From assembly GCF_003862485.1 (NCBI RefSeq), contig NZ_RRCM01000001.1, positions 1,082,328 to 1,146,327 on the forward strand: a DNA stretch of 64,000 bases, in the 5' to 3' direction. The DNA comes from Lachnoanaerobaculum orale (GTDB lineage Bacteria > Bacillota > Clostridia > Lachnospirales > Lachnospiraceae). Each line of letters starts with the position of its first letter. Within the stretch, counting starts at the first letter, position 1. Shown here in pieces: positions 51,032-59,414 of this stretch. Position numbers and translations under genes: made by a program. The notes under the pieces are model-generated. The model was given only the letters and a program-made list of their open reading frames with translations. It was not told the origin of the DNA and ran no database searches.

Positions 51032-52654
51032 ATGTATTGTGGTCATTGCGGTAAGAAGATTTCTGAAGATTCAAACTTTTGTGTTTTTTGTGGTAAACCT
51101 ACAGAATTACAAAAACCTCAAAATGAATTAGCGGAGTTTGTAAGAAAAGCAAGAGCCGGAGACAAAGATGCTTTTGGAGTTTTATATAATAATACTTACA
51201 ATCAAGCATTTTATACTGTAAAGTCTATGATTAAAGACGATGATGCGGTGAATGATATATTGCAAGATTCATATGTTAAAGCATTCCTGCATATGGATTC
51301 ATTCAAAGGTGATGATAAGTTTTTACCATGGATAAAACAAATTGCGGCAAATACAGCAAGAGATTGGCTAAAGAAAAAGAAGCCCATGCTTTTTACAGAT
51401 TTAAATGATGATGATGACATGGTATTCGAGGAGCAAATCGAGGATGAAAGAGAAGAGAATATACCTGAAAAACTTATAGAGCACAAAGAAACTATAAGAC
51501 TTATCGGGGAAATTGTCGACAGTTTGCCGGATGATCAAAGAGCGGTTATAGGTATGTACTATTATGAGAATAAGTCGGTAAATGATATCGCAAGTGCTAT
51601 GGGTGCATCTCAAAGTGCTATAAAGAGCAGACTTAAATATGGTAGAGATAAGATCAAAGCAAAGGTTGAGGAACTTAAAAGCAAGGGTACAAATCTATAT
51701 GGTCTTGCACCGTTTACATTCTGGTTATTGCTCATACGCAATATGAAAGGTTTTACAACTGAACTTATACCGGATGCAAATATATTACATAATGTAATAG
51801 AGAGTATTGACGGTATTTCTCATAATCCGACAAAGACCGGACATATAAAGGATACAGGTAAGGGAAATATAAAAGCACCCGGTGTGGGAGCAGCTGCAGC
51901 TACAGGCGGTATGGGCGCTGCAAAAATCATATTGATTGCCTTGATAAGTACTACTGTTATAGGCGGATGTATCTTTGGAATATCAAAGGTAATTGGCGGA
52001 AGCAGTGCAGGTAAGGAGGTCGTAGAAGATACTATAGATAAAAACAGTTTATCGGATAAGGTGGAATCTACAATGGAAGAGACCGAGGCAAAAGAAAGTA
52101 CCGAAGCTATATCGAGTACCGAAGCCGCAGAGAGTATTTCTCCTAATGATGAGGCGCTGGAGCAATACAAAATAGTTGTAGAACAAGCTTCCACATATAA
52201 ATTCGATGATGATTACGATTTTTCTCCAACAGGTAATTATCAGTATGCTTTAGTAAAGATGAAATCAGATGATCCGGTTCAAACTTTGCTTTTAGCTCAG
52301 GAGGTAAGCAATGGAGACAGTTATGTCAGACTTTTTAAATATGATACTGATACGAAAGTTATGCATCAACCATATAAGCCTTATATAGTAGTTAACTTTT
52401 CAGGTGGCAGAAATTCTGTCGTTGAAAATTTCAATAAGATGGCTAACGGAGACGGCCTTCGTATATTTGGTGTCAGTAGAGGGAGAGGAGACGTATTGAT
52501 TCAAAAGGTCACACTTGAGGGGGATAATCTAGATATAGAGGATGTATACACAGGTAAGCTCGGTGATGATATACCTGCTGAATTAGACGGGTTAGAGATC
52601 GAATGGCATAACAGCAGTGATTTAAGTGTCTTTGGTACGCAATCAAATAATTAA
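51032..52654 (+). CDS. Membrane-tethered ECF-like sigma factor with zinc ribbon
   Basis: A 540-residue fusion. Residues 3-20 form a zinc ribbon (C3, C6, C17, C20; CGHCGKK and CVFCGK). Sigma region 2 covers about 33-115 (DAVNDILQDSYVKAFLHM, FLPWIKQIAANTARDWL) and region 4 about 155-210 (LPDDQRAVIGMYYYENKSV, then ASQSAIKSRLKYGRDKI). A Gly/Ala linker leads to one transmembrane helix (about 298-320) and an outside part of 220 residues with a Ser/Glu linker and a beta-rich domain. The ATG at 51032 has TGGGAGA upstream. A sigma factor held to the membrane in this way would have to be released, for example by proteolysis, or act at the membrane. Its targets probably include the two repeat promoters upstream. 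Confidence 0.8.
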   Translation: MYCGHCGKKISEDSNFCVFCGKPTELQKPQNELAEFVRKARAGDKDAFGVLYNNTYNQAFYTVKSMIKDDDAVNDILQDSYVKAFLHMDSFKGDDKFLPWIKQIAANTARDWLKKKKPMLFTDLNDDDDMVFEEQIEDEREENIPEKLIEHKETIRLIGEIVDSLPDDQRAVIGMYYYENKSVNDIASAMGASQSAIKSRLKYGRDKIKAKVEELKSKGTNLYGLAPFTFWLLLIRNMKGFTTELIPDANILHNVIESIDGISHNPTKTGHIKDTGKGNIKAPGVGAAAATGGMGAAKIILIALISTTVIGGCIFGISKVIGGSSAGKEVVEDTIDKNSLSDKVESTMEETEAKESTEAISSTEAAESISPNDEALEQYKIVVEQASTYKFDDDYDFSPTGNYQYALVKMKSDDPVQTLLLAQEVSNGDSYVRLFKYDTDTKVMHQPYKPYIVVNFSGGRNSVVENFNKMANGDGLRIFGVSRGRGDVLIQKVTLEGDNLDIEDVYTGKLGDDIPAELDGLEIEWHNSSDLSVFGTQSNN

Positions 52655-52716
52655 ACAATATACAATATTAGTTTTGGTAACATTTAAAATTTTATATACA
52701 CATTAGGAGGTATTAT

Positions 52717-53421
52717 ATGAAGAAATTTATCGGTTTAGTAGCAGTGGCAGCTTTCAGCAGCATTATGGCATCAAGTGCTTGGGCAGGTACATGGAAGCAG
52801 AACAATGTAGGCTGGTGGTTTGACAATGGTAACGGCACTTATCCTGCAAGTACATGGCAGTGGATAGACGGCAACAATGACGGTATAGCAGAGTGCTATT
52901 ATTTCGACCGTGCAGGATATATGTTGGCAAATACAAGTACACCTGACGGATATCAGGTAAATGCATCAGGTGCATGGGTTCAAAACGGTGCGGTTCAGAC
53001 AAAGAATCTGAGGGCAAGCAGTCAGACAACAAGTAGCAGACCGAAGCTGGTTTTGTTTGATTTGGAGCCGACATATAGAATTTTTGCTCATAAGGAAAAA
53101 AATATAACTGTTACAGATGGTGAGACATGGACAGACACATTAAATATATATCCGGGTGGAATATTTGAATTTTCAAATGAAAAGGGGTACACCAGACTTA
53201 GAGCCAAAGTCGCACCTCAGTATAGTTCAGAACAAAATAGTTGTATACTAATAGTATATGGAGATAATGGTAGTGTACTATATAGAAGCGATGAAATGGT
53301 ACAAGGAGAAACAGAACCTTTTGATATAGATATAGATATATCAGGACAGAGTAAAATTCAGTTTACATGTTCCAGCAAGGCAGGTGCTAATTTAGTTATA
53401 AAATCTGCAAGATTTGAATAA
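52717..53421 (+). CDS. Secreted wall-binding protein with C-terminal beta-sandwich
   Basis: A 234-residue exported protein. The signal peptide ends near ASSAWA (about residue 23). Residues 24-92 carry choline-binding-type wall repeats (GTWKQNNVGWWFDNGNGTYP, WQWIDGNNDGIAECYYFD, GYMLANTSTPDGYQVNASG), which in Lachnospiraceae anchor proteins to the cell wall. After a linker, the C-terminal domain (about 105-234) resembles an NPCBM-like carbohydrate-binding beta-sandwich (LVLFDLEPTYRIF to LVIKSARFE). AGGAGG precedes the ATG. It follows the sigma factor gene by 62 bases and may be its target or co-transcribed with it. Confidence 0.75.
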   Translation: MKKFIGLVAVAAFSSIMASSAWAGTWKQNNVGWWFDNGNGTYPASTWQWIDGNNDGIAECYYFDRAGYMLANTSTPDGYQVNASGAWVQNGAVQTKNLRASSQTTSSRPKLVLFDLEPTYRIFAHKEKNITVTDGETWTDTLNIYPGGIFEFSNEKGYTRLRAKVAPQYSSEQNSCILIVYGDNGSVLYRSDEMVQGETEPFDIDIDISGQSKIQFTCSSKAGANLVIKSARFE

Positions 53422-53441
53422 TATAATATTTTACCAAGTTC

Positions 53442-53470
53442 AGGTGGGCTATTTTTAGCCCACCTTTAGT
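53442..53470 (+). terminator. Terminator after the wall-binding protein gene
   Basis: AGGTGGGCT and AGCCCACCT form a perfect 9-bp stem with loop ATTTTT, followed by a broken T run. Confidence 0.75.
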
Positions 53471-53476
53471 TTTGTC

Positions 53477-53505
53477 TTGTAAACATATTCATAAATTGAT
53501 ATAAT
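53477..53505 (+). promoter_or_regulatory. Promoter of the Rpn-type nuclease gene
   Basis: -35 TTGTAA at 53477-53482, 17-bp spacer, -10 TATAAT at 53500-53505. Confidence 0.6.
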
Positions 53506-53600
53506 TAACTCAAGCAAACCAAGTCAATGTTTTATAGTACGTGGTTTTATTCTTTATTTTATTCTAATCAGTTTCTTTAACAATTTTTTCAGGAGGAAGT

Positions 53601-54563
53601 ATGGCGGAGAAAGACATAACACAAAAGGTGCTTGAGCAGTACAATGATGTTTTTATGGACATAGTGAATGTACTGCTGTTTAACGGTGAGATGGTGGTAA
53701 GAGAGGATGATTTGATTGATTTGCCTACAAGCAGTTCAAAAAAGATAGGCAGAAAAATCAACTATCAAGACAGAGATGTAGCAAAGTATTGGCAGGGAAA
53801 TAAGATAAATATTGCTATGTTAGGGCTTGAAAATCAGACAGACCCTGACAAGCTGATGCCGCTAAGAGTTATAAGCTACGACGGTGCGGAGTATGGGTGG
53901 CAATCAAGCAGAAAAAACAGAGACAAGCCGAAATATCCGGTTATCACATTGGTATTGTACATGGGACATAAAGGCAGATGGAATTATCCGAAAAATATAA
54001 TGGGTGTAGTGGATGTGGATGAGAGATTAAAGCCATATGTAAATGACTATAAAATAAATCTTTTTGAGTTGGCTTATCTGCCTGAGGAAAAGAGAAAGCT
54101 GTTTAAAAGTGATTTCAGGGTGGTGGTTGACTATCTGTATCAGGTTCGAAAAAATAATAAATATGAACCTGAGATGTATAAGATAGAACATATAGACGAA
54201 GTATTGAATCTGATGTCTGCAATGACAAGTGACAACAGATTTGAAGAAGTGATAGAAGAGGTACATGAAAAGGAGGCAAAGTATATGTGTGAAGTTATTG
54301 ATATTATGCTGAATAACGGATGGCAGGAAGCTATAGACAGCGGAATGCAACAGGGAATGCAACAGGGAATGCAAAAAGGACTTGAAGAGGGAATGCAAAA
54401 AGGACTTGAAGAAGGAATGCAAAAAGGACTTGAAGAAGGAATACAAAAAGGAGCCGAGATTGAAAAGAAAACTATAGCAGAGACCATGAAGAAAAAGGGC
54501 CTTGATATAGGTTTAATTATGGAAATTACAGGATTATCAAAGGATAAGATTTTGGCATTGTAA
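53601..54563 (+). CDS. Rpn-family PD-(D/E)XK nuclease (transposase_31 type)
   Basis: A 320-residue protein of the Rpn/PD-(D/E)XK nuclease family, often annotated as a putative transposase. The nuclease core is at about 15-140 with QDRDVAKYW and INIAMLGLENQT, matching the D and E-x-Q positions of Rpn proteins. Then comes a helical domain and a C-terminal repeat (about 248-288) of GMQQ and GMQKGLEE units. In Escherichia coli Rpn proteins promote RecA-independent recombination and some have defence roles. AGGAGG precedes the ATG. No terminal inverted repeats are seen, so it is not a mobile element itself. Confidence 0.75.
   Translation: MAEKDITQKVLEQYNDVFMDIVNVLLFNGEMVVREDDLIDLPTSSSKKIGRKINYQDRDVAKYWQGNKINIAMLGLENQTDPDKLMPLRVISYDGAEYGWQSSRKNRDKPKYPVITLVLYMGHKGRWNYPKNIMGVVDVDERLKPYVNDYKINLFELAYLPEEKRKLFKSDFRVVVDYLYQVRKNNKYEPEMYKIEHIDEVLNLMSAMTSDNRFEEVIEEVHEKEAKYMCEVIDIMLNNGWQEAIDSGMQQGMQQGMQKGLEEGMQKGLEEGMQKGLEEGIQKGAEIEKKTIAETMKKKGLDIGLIMEITGLSKDKILAL
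54343..54462 (+). repeat. In-frame tandem repeats in the Rpn-type gene
   Basis: Two 12-base units (GGAATGCAACAG) are followed by three near-identical 24-base units starting GGAATGCAAAAAGGACTTGA (about 54367-54438) and a diverged copy. Unit lengths are multiples of three, so copy-number change would keep the frame. Confidence 0.9.
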
Positions 54564-54584
54564 TCATCATAAAAATTATATTTT

Positions 54585-54635
54585 AAATATAGCTGTATCT
54601 AATATCTTTTATATATGAGTTACAGCTATATTTTT
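54585..54635 (+). terminator. Terminator after the Rpn-type gene
   Basis: AAATATAGCTGTA and TACAGCTATATTT form a perfect 13-bp stem with a 23-base AT-rich loop, followed by two more T. Confidence 0.7.
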
Positions 54636-54746
54636 GCATATAAATAAGGAAGCGAAAATGATAAGATGTAAAGTCACTTAAATGTGCTATAATATACCTA
54701 TATAGCATTTTTTAAGTATATGTATCAGTATAAAAGTAGGTAAAAG

Positions 54747-55352
54747 ATGGAGAAAGCGATAAAAGAAAAACTAAAAGATATAGAGAAGTATATCTGTGAG
54801 AATTTTGATGGGCTGGATATGGATGATCCGGTGGAAGAAGGGTACTTTGACGAGTATGAGAAGATAAGAGGAGCAAATGATAATGAGTTTTACAATTTTG
54901 AAAAAGAGTTTGATATAAAGCTTCCGGATGATTTTAAAGAACTGTACAGTTACAAAAACGGAAGCGGATATTTTGAACTTATTCAGTCGGATGTTGACGG
55001 CAGAGATATGTCGTTTACATTGATGAGCCTTGAAGAGATGAAAAGGATCAAAGGCTTTTTTCAAAATGTAGATGATTTACTTAGTAATTATTTTGACGGT
55101 AATGAGCTTGAATCAAAGAAAGACTCAAGAATAAAGCCGTATATTTTCAATAAATTGTGGTTTCCGTTTGCATCATACTGTGAATGTTGTTATCTGATGC
55201 TTGACTTTAATCCTGATAAGGACGGTAAGTCGGGACAGGTGATTTGCTATATACATGATCCGGACGAAGTGGTGTATGCGGCGGAAAGTGTGAAAAAACT
55301 TATAGATGATGAACTGACTCTGCTTAAGGATATGTTTGATAAGCAGGATTAA
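54747..55352 (+). CDS. SMI1/KNR4 family protein
   Basis: A 201-residue acidic cytosolic protein of the SMI1/KNR4 superfamily. The family core is seen at about 45-75 (FEKEFDIKLPDDFKELYSYKNGSG). Bacterial members are often immunity proteins of polymorphic toxin systems, binding and blocking the toxin, but others have unrelated roles. No toxin gene is next to it. A TATAAT hexamer at about 54694 may be its -10. It is followed by the DUF1653 gene after 25 bases. Confidence 0.8.
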   Translation: MEKAIKEKLKDIEKYICENFDGLDMDDPVEEGYFDEYEKIRGANDNEFYNFEKEFDIKLPDDFKELYSYKNGSGYFELIQSDVDGRDMSFTLMSLEEMKRIKGFFQNVDDLLSNYFDGNELESKKDSRIKPYIFNKLWFPFASYCECCYLMLDFNPDKDGKSGQVICYIHDPDEVVYAAESVKKLIDDELTLLKDMFDKQD

Positions 55353-55377
55353 ACATGGGATATAAAAGAGGAGTAAT

Positions 55378-55953
55378 ATGAGAGAAGAACCGAAGCCCGG
55401 AGAGTTTTACAGGCATTTTAAGAATAAATTGTATCAGATAGTTGCAGTGGCCACACATTCCGAAACAAGGGAAAAGCTGGTAATATATCAGGCACTTTAC
55501 GGTGAGTATGGGGTGTATGCCAGACCGATGGATATGTTTATGAGTGAGGTGGATAAAGAAAAGTATTCGGATGTGAAACAGAAATATCGCTTTGAGAGAA
55601 TAGAAGATATAGCTAAAGAATCAAAGTCGGATAAAGCATCGGACTCTAAGGTAATTGAACAGGATAAGAAACTTAAAGAAGACAGCGTATCAAATGACAA
55701 TACTTTAAAGACGGATAAGGATGCCGACTTCGGAAAAGGATATTTTATAGAGTTTCTGGAGGCGGACGATTTAAGTACGAAAAAGGAAATACTTATAGCA
55801 AACAGAGAACTTATAAGCGAGAGAGAGCTGGATACAATTTATGAGATATACGGGCTTAAGCGCAGAAAAATAGACAGAGATTTGGATATAGCCGATCTTA
55901 TAGGTTATTTTGATATGCAACAGCAATACGAGGGGAAAAGACTAAGAAAGTAA
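55378..55953 (+). CDS. DUF1653 domain protein
   Basis: A 191-residue soluble protein. The N-terminal domain (about 5-75) is DUF1653, with PKPGEFYRHFKNKLYQIVAVA, LVIYQALYGEYGVYARPMDMF and FERI as hallmarks. A charged linker (about 80-125) is followed by a helical C-terminal part, YFIEFLEADDLSTKKEILIA onwards. Function unknown. Its stop codon is directly adjacent to the uvrC start, so both are expressed together. AGAGGAG lies before the ATG. Confidence 0.82.
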   Translation: MREEPKPGEFYRHFKNKLYQIVAVATHSETREKLVIYQALYGEYGVYARPMDMFMSEVDKEKYSDVKQKYRFERIEDIAKESKSDKASDSKVIEQDKKLKEDSVSNDNTLKTDKDADFGKGYFIEFLEADDLSTKKEILIANRELISERELDTIYEIYGLKRRKIDRDLDIADLIGYFDMQQQYEGKRLRK

Positions 55954-57798
55954 ATGGCATTTGTAATAGAAGATGAGTTGAAGAAATTGCCGCGTCAGCC
56001 GGGTGTATATATTATGCATGATAAAAAAGACGATATTATATATGTAGGTAAGGCGATTTCGTTAAGAAACAGAGTCAGACAGTACTTTCAATCAAGTAAG
56101 GACAAGAGTGCAAAGATAAAGCAAATGGTCTCAAAGATTGAAAGATTTGAATATATAGTTACGGACTCTGAATTGGAAGCATTGGTACTTGAAAATAATC
56201 TTATAAAAGAGAACAGACCCAGATATAATACAATGCTTAGGGATGATAAGACCTATCCATATATCAAACTTACCGTTAAAGAAGATTATCCGAGGCTTTT
56301 GATGGTAAGGCAGATAAAAAAAGACAAAAACAAATATTTCGGCCCTTTTTCAAGCGGTAATGCGGTAAGGGATACTATAAATCTTTTGAATAAAGTATAT
56401 AAGTTGCGAACCTGCAACAGAAATCTGCCAAAGGATATAGGTGCACAGCGTCCATGCCTTGACTATTTTATACATCAATGTGATGCACCTTGCCAAAACT
56501 ATATATCAAAAGAGGAGTACAATAAAAATGTCTCCGAGGCACTGCATTTTCTAAGCGGAGATTTTGAACCTATTGTAAATAAGATAAGAAGTGAGATGGA
56601 AATGCTTTCATCGGAACTTAAGTTTGAGGAGGCTGCAAAACAAAGAGATTTGTTGAATTCCGTGCTTCATGTCACACAGAAGCAAAAAATAACCTCTGAC
56701 GATGCCAAGGACAGAGACATTATCGCTATGGCAAAGGATGACAGGGATGCGGTAGTGCAGGTTTTCTTTATCCGTGAAGGTAAGATGGTCGGCAGAGAAC
56801 ATCACTATGTACAGGTGGCAATGGATGATGAGAAAGCGGATATATTGGAGAGTTTTATAAAACAATTCTATGCCGGAACACCTTTTGTACCAAGTCAGAT
56901 AGTGTCACAGTATGAGTTAAAAGATTCAGAGCTTATCTGCGAATGGCTTTCTACAAAAAGGGGTTCAAAGGTTAATATCATTGTGCCTAAGAAGGGCTCA
57001 AAAGAAAAGCTTGTAGAACTTGCAGTAAAAAATGCAGAGATTGTACTGACTAAAGACAGAGAAAAGCTTCAAAGACAGGAAGCAAGAAGTACAGGAGCGG
57101 TAAAAGAAATTGAAGAGCTTTTATCATTAAAAAATTTAAACAGAATGGAAGCGTATGATATTTCAAATATTTCAGGTGTTCAATCTGTAGGTTCTATGGT
57201 AGTATATGAGAACGGAATGCCGAAAAAAAGCGATTACAGAAAGTTTAAAATAAAGACGGTGATAGGCCCTAATGACTACGCTTCAATGAAAGAGGTTTTG
57301 ACCAGAAGATTTGAGCATGGAACCGATGAATCAAGTACAGGTTTTAATAAATTGCCTGATATTATTTTGATGGACGGAGGCAGAGGTCAGGTAAATATCT
57401 GTCTTCAGGTTTTAGAGGAGTTTAAACTTAATATCCCGGTTTGCGGAATGGTAAAAGATGACAACCACAGAACAAGAGGATTATATTATAATAATGTAGA
57501 AATACCTATAGATACACACTCACAGGGTTTTTTACTTATAACAAGAATACAGGATGAAGCACACAGATTTGCAATAGAATACCACAGGAGTTTAAGGTCA
57601 AAGACACAGGTAAAGTCTATACTTGATGATATAGAGGGAATAGGCAGTGTGCGAAGAAGAGCTCTTATGAAGCATTTTAAGGATATTGAAAATATAAAGA
57701 ATGCCACTGTGGAGGAGCTTATGAGTGTGGAAGGGATGAATAAAAAGGCGGCTGTTGCGGTAAATGAATTTTTTATAAAAGCAAAACAAAATGTCTGA
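55954..57798 (+). CDS. uvrC: Excinuclease ABC subunit C
   Basis: A 614-residue nucleotide-excision-repair nuclease that cuts on both sides of a lesion with UvrB. The N-terminal GIY-YIG nuclease begins near residue 13 ([19 protein letters not shown]), the UvrB-binding UVR motif is near 205-235 ([11 protein letters not shown]), the RNase H-like nuclease follows ([27 protein letters not shown]), and a helix-hairpin-helix pair ends the protein ([26 protein letters not shown]). Normal length. It starts immediately after the DUF1653 stop. Confidence 0.97.
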   Translation: MAFVIEDELKKLPRQPGVYIMHDKKDDIIYVGKAISLRNRVRQYFQSSKDKSAKIKQMVSKIERFEYIVTDSELEALVLENNLIKENRPRYNTMLRDDKTYPYIKLTVKEDYPRLLMVRQIKKDKNKYFGPFSSGNAVRDTINLLNKVYKLRTCNRNLPKDIGAQRPCLDYFIHQCDAPCQNYISKEEYNKNVSEALHFLSGDFEPIVNKIRSEMEMLSSELKFEEAAKQRDLLNSVLHVTQKQKITSDDAKDRDIIAMAKDDRDAVVQVFFIREGKMVGREHHYVQVAMDDEKADILESFIKQFYAGTPFVPSQIVSQYELKDSELICEWLSTKRGSKVNIIVPKKGSKEKLVELAVKNAEIVLTKDREKLQRQEARSTGAVKEIEELLSLKNLNRMEAYDISNISGVQSVGSMVVYENGMPKKSDYRKFKIKTVIGPNDYASMKEVLTRRFEHGTDESSTGFNKLPDIILMDGGRGQVNICLQVLEEFKLNIPVCGMVKDDNHRTRGLYYNNVEIPIDTHSQGFLLITRIQDEAHRFAIEYHRSLRSKTQVKSILDDIEGIGSVRRRALMKHFKDIENIKNATVEELMSVEGMNKKAAVAVNEFFIKAKQNV

Positions 57799-57835
57799 CT
57801 ATAGGTTGACATTAAAAAATAAAAAGGAGATTTTT

Positions 57836-58129
57836 ATGTTAAGACATATCGTAATGTGGAAGTTTAATGAGGGGATAAATATCCCGAGAGTAGGCGAGGA
57901 AATAAAGACAAGCTTACTGGCACTGTGTGAAAAGATGGATGAAGTGGTAAGAGCGGATGTTGTATACAACACGCTTCCTACAAGTACACATGATATGATA
58001 CTTTCGATGGATGTATTGGATAAGGCGGCTTTGCAAAAGTATGCAACCTCAAGAGAACATGTAGAGATTGCAGATACATTGATAAAACCGAACACAAACT
58101 CAAGAGTGGCTATTGACTATATGGTATAA
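57836..58129 (+). CDS. Dabb family protein
   Basis: A 97-residue stress-responsive A/B barrel (Dabb, PF07876) protein. The start LRHIVMWKFNEG and the pattern DMILSMDVLDKAALQKYATSREH are typical of these dimeric alpha/beta barrel proteins. Catalytic function is not known for most members. The ATG at 57836 has AAAGGAG upstream. A terminator follows. Confidence 0.88.
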   Translation: MLRHIVMWKFNEGINIPRVGEEIKTSLLALCEKMDEVVRADVVYNTLPTSTHDMILSMDVLDKAALQKYATSREHVEIADTLIKPNTNSRVAIDYMV

Positions 58130-58144
58130 ATAAGATTTAAAGAG

Positions 58145-58180
58145 ACTTATATGCATGATTTTATGTGTATAAGTTTTTTT
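58145..58180 (+). terminator. Terminator after the Dabb gene
   Basis: ACTTATA and TATAAGT form a 7-bp stem with a 16-base loop, followed by seven T. Confidence 0.6.
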
Positions 58181-58228
58181 GTATTTAAAAATATGCAACA
58201 ATCACTGTATTTATAGGCCTTCTCACAT

Positions 58229-58256
58229 TTGCTATTTAAAAAATTCATGTTATAAT
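58229..58256 (+). promoter_or_regulatory. Promoter of asrABC
   Basis: -35 TTGCTA at 58229-58234, 16-bp spacer, -10 TATAAT at 58251-58256. Confidence 0.65.
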
Positions 58257-58271
58257 GTTTTTTGTATACAG

Positions 58272-58287
58272 TGATAAGGAATTATCA
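58272..58287. promoter_or_regulatory. Candidate operator in the asr leader
   Basis: TGATAA-GGAA-TTATCA is a perfect 6-bp-arm inverted repeat beginning about 15 bases after the -10. The position would suit a repressor of the sulfite reductase operon. It resembles Crp/Fnr-type half-sites only loosely. Confidence 0.4.
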
Positions 58288-58379
58288 ATGTTGGTAGTAG
58301 TGTTGTTTGCCATAATGATTCTTTACTAAAATTGAAAAGTATATCATTGGCGGATTAGCTTAGTAATGAAGGAGAAAGT

Positions 58380-59414
58380 ATGGGGAAAAAGGGTTTTATA
58401 TTTTTACCCGGTGGATTCAATAGTGTAATTGAAGAATTATCAAAAAAGTATCGTATATATGCACCTGTGCTCAAAGAAAAGGAAGGCAGATTTACAGATA
58501 CCGATGTAGTTCGATATGATTTTGTAAATGAAGTGGCGGACATTGAGCTTGAGAAGAAGTCCGATTATTCATTTAAGGAGATTTTAACTCCGCTTTCACA
58601 GACATTATTTTTCTTCACGGAAAATGATGTGAAGGAAGCAAATGTTGATGAGAGAGAGGTCTTGGTATTCTTAAGAAGTTGCGATTTGAATGCATTAAAA
58701 AGACTTGATCAGATTTATCTTAAAAACGGTAGAGAAGAAGACTATTTCTATGCCCGTATCAGAGATAAGGTGAAGTTTGTACTTATGGGTTGCGCTCACT
58801 CATATGAGGACTGTTTCTGTGTGGATATGGGTACAAACAGAGCTGATGACCTTGATTTCAGTTTTTCGGTTGACTATATTGACAACAAATTCAGATGTCA
58901 GCTTAAGGATGAGACTCTCAGTTCTATATTTGAAAATAATGCTCTTAAAGAAGAAGATGTTACACCTATGTTTGTAACAGAGAATGAGACAAGAGTTAAG
59001 TTGCCGGGAGAGGTACCTCTTTCGATATTTACATCCGATATGTGGGATGAATATACTGCAAGGTGCATAGGATGCGGAAGATGTAACTATGTTTGTCCTA
59101 CCTGTACCTGCTATACAATGCAGGATGTATACTATACGGATAACGGCAAAGTCGGTGAGAGAAGAAGAGTCAATGCTTCATGTATGGTAGACGGATATAC
59201 CAATGTGGCAGGCGGCGGAGAATACAGAAAGAAACACGGAGACCGTATGAGATTTAAGACTATGCATAAGATTTATGACTTTAGAAAGCGTTTCGGCTAC
59301 AATATGTGCGTAGGCTGCGGAAGATGTGATACGGTATGCCCTGAGTATATTTCATTCTCAAATATTATTAACAAAGTAACAGCTAAGGTAGAGGAGGTGC
59401 AAAATGAGAACTAA
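58380..59414 (+). CDS. asrA: Anaerobic sulfite reductase subunit A
   Basis: A 344-residue iron-sulfur electron-transfer subunit of the three-part sulfite reductase that reduces sulfite to sulfide in the cytoplasm. Two [4Fe-4S] ferredoxin motifs are visible in the C-terminal third: CIGCGRCNYVCPTC and CVGCGRCDTVCPE. The N-terminal part is the AsrA-specific domain. GGAGAAAGT precedes the ATG. It overlaps asrB by 11 bases, and the leader carries a promoter and a palindrome. Confidence 0.95.
   Translation: MGKKGFIFLPGGFNSVIEELSKKYRIYAPVLKEKEGRFTDTDVVRYDFVNEVADIELEKKSDYSFKEILTPLSQTLFFFTENDVKEANVDEREVLVFLRSCDLNALKRLDQIYLKNGREEDYFYARIRDKVKFVLMGCAHSYEDCFCVDMGTNRADDLDFSFSVDYIDNKFRCQLKDETLSSIFENNALKEEDVTPMFVTENETRVKLPGEVPLSIFTSDMWDEYTARCIGCGRCNYVCPTCTCYTMQDVYYTDNGKVGERRRVNASCMVDGYTNVAGGGEYRKKHGDRMRFKTMHKIYDFRKRFGYNMCVGCGRCDTVCPEYISFSNIINKVTAKVEEVQNEN

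Noticed and set aside
54027-54487. Minus-strand open frames across the tandem repeat of the Rpn-type gene
   Set aside because: They mirror the 24-base repeats and have no start signals; the plus-strand gene explains the sequence.
53601-54563. Rpn-type gene as a second insertion sequence
   Set aside because: No terminal inverted repeats or target duplication were found around it; the transposase name of this family is historical.
58190-58215. Third ECF-type promoter (TGCAACA) upstream of asrA
   Set aside because: Only the first box is similar; no CGTTATA follows at 16 bases, and a sigma-A promoter lies close by.
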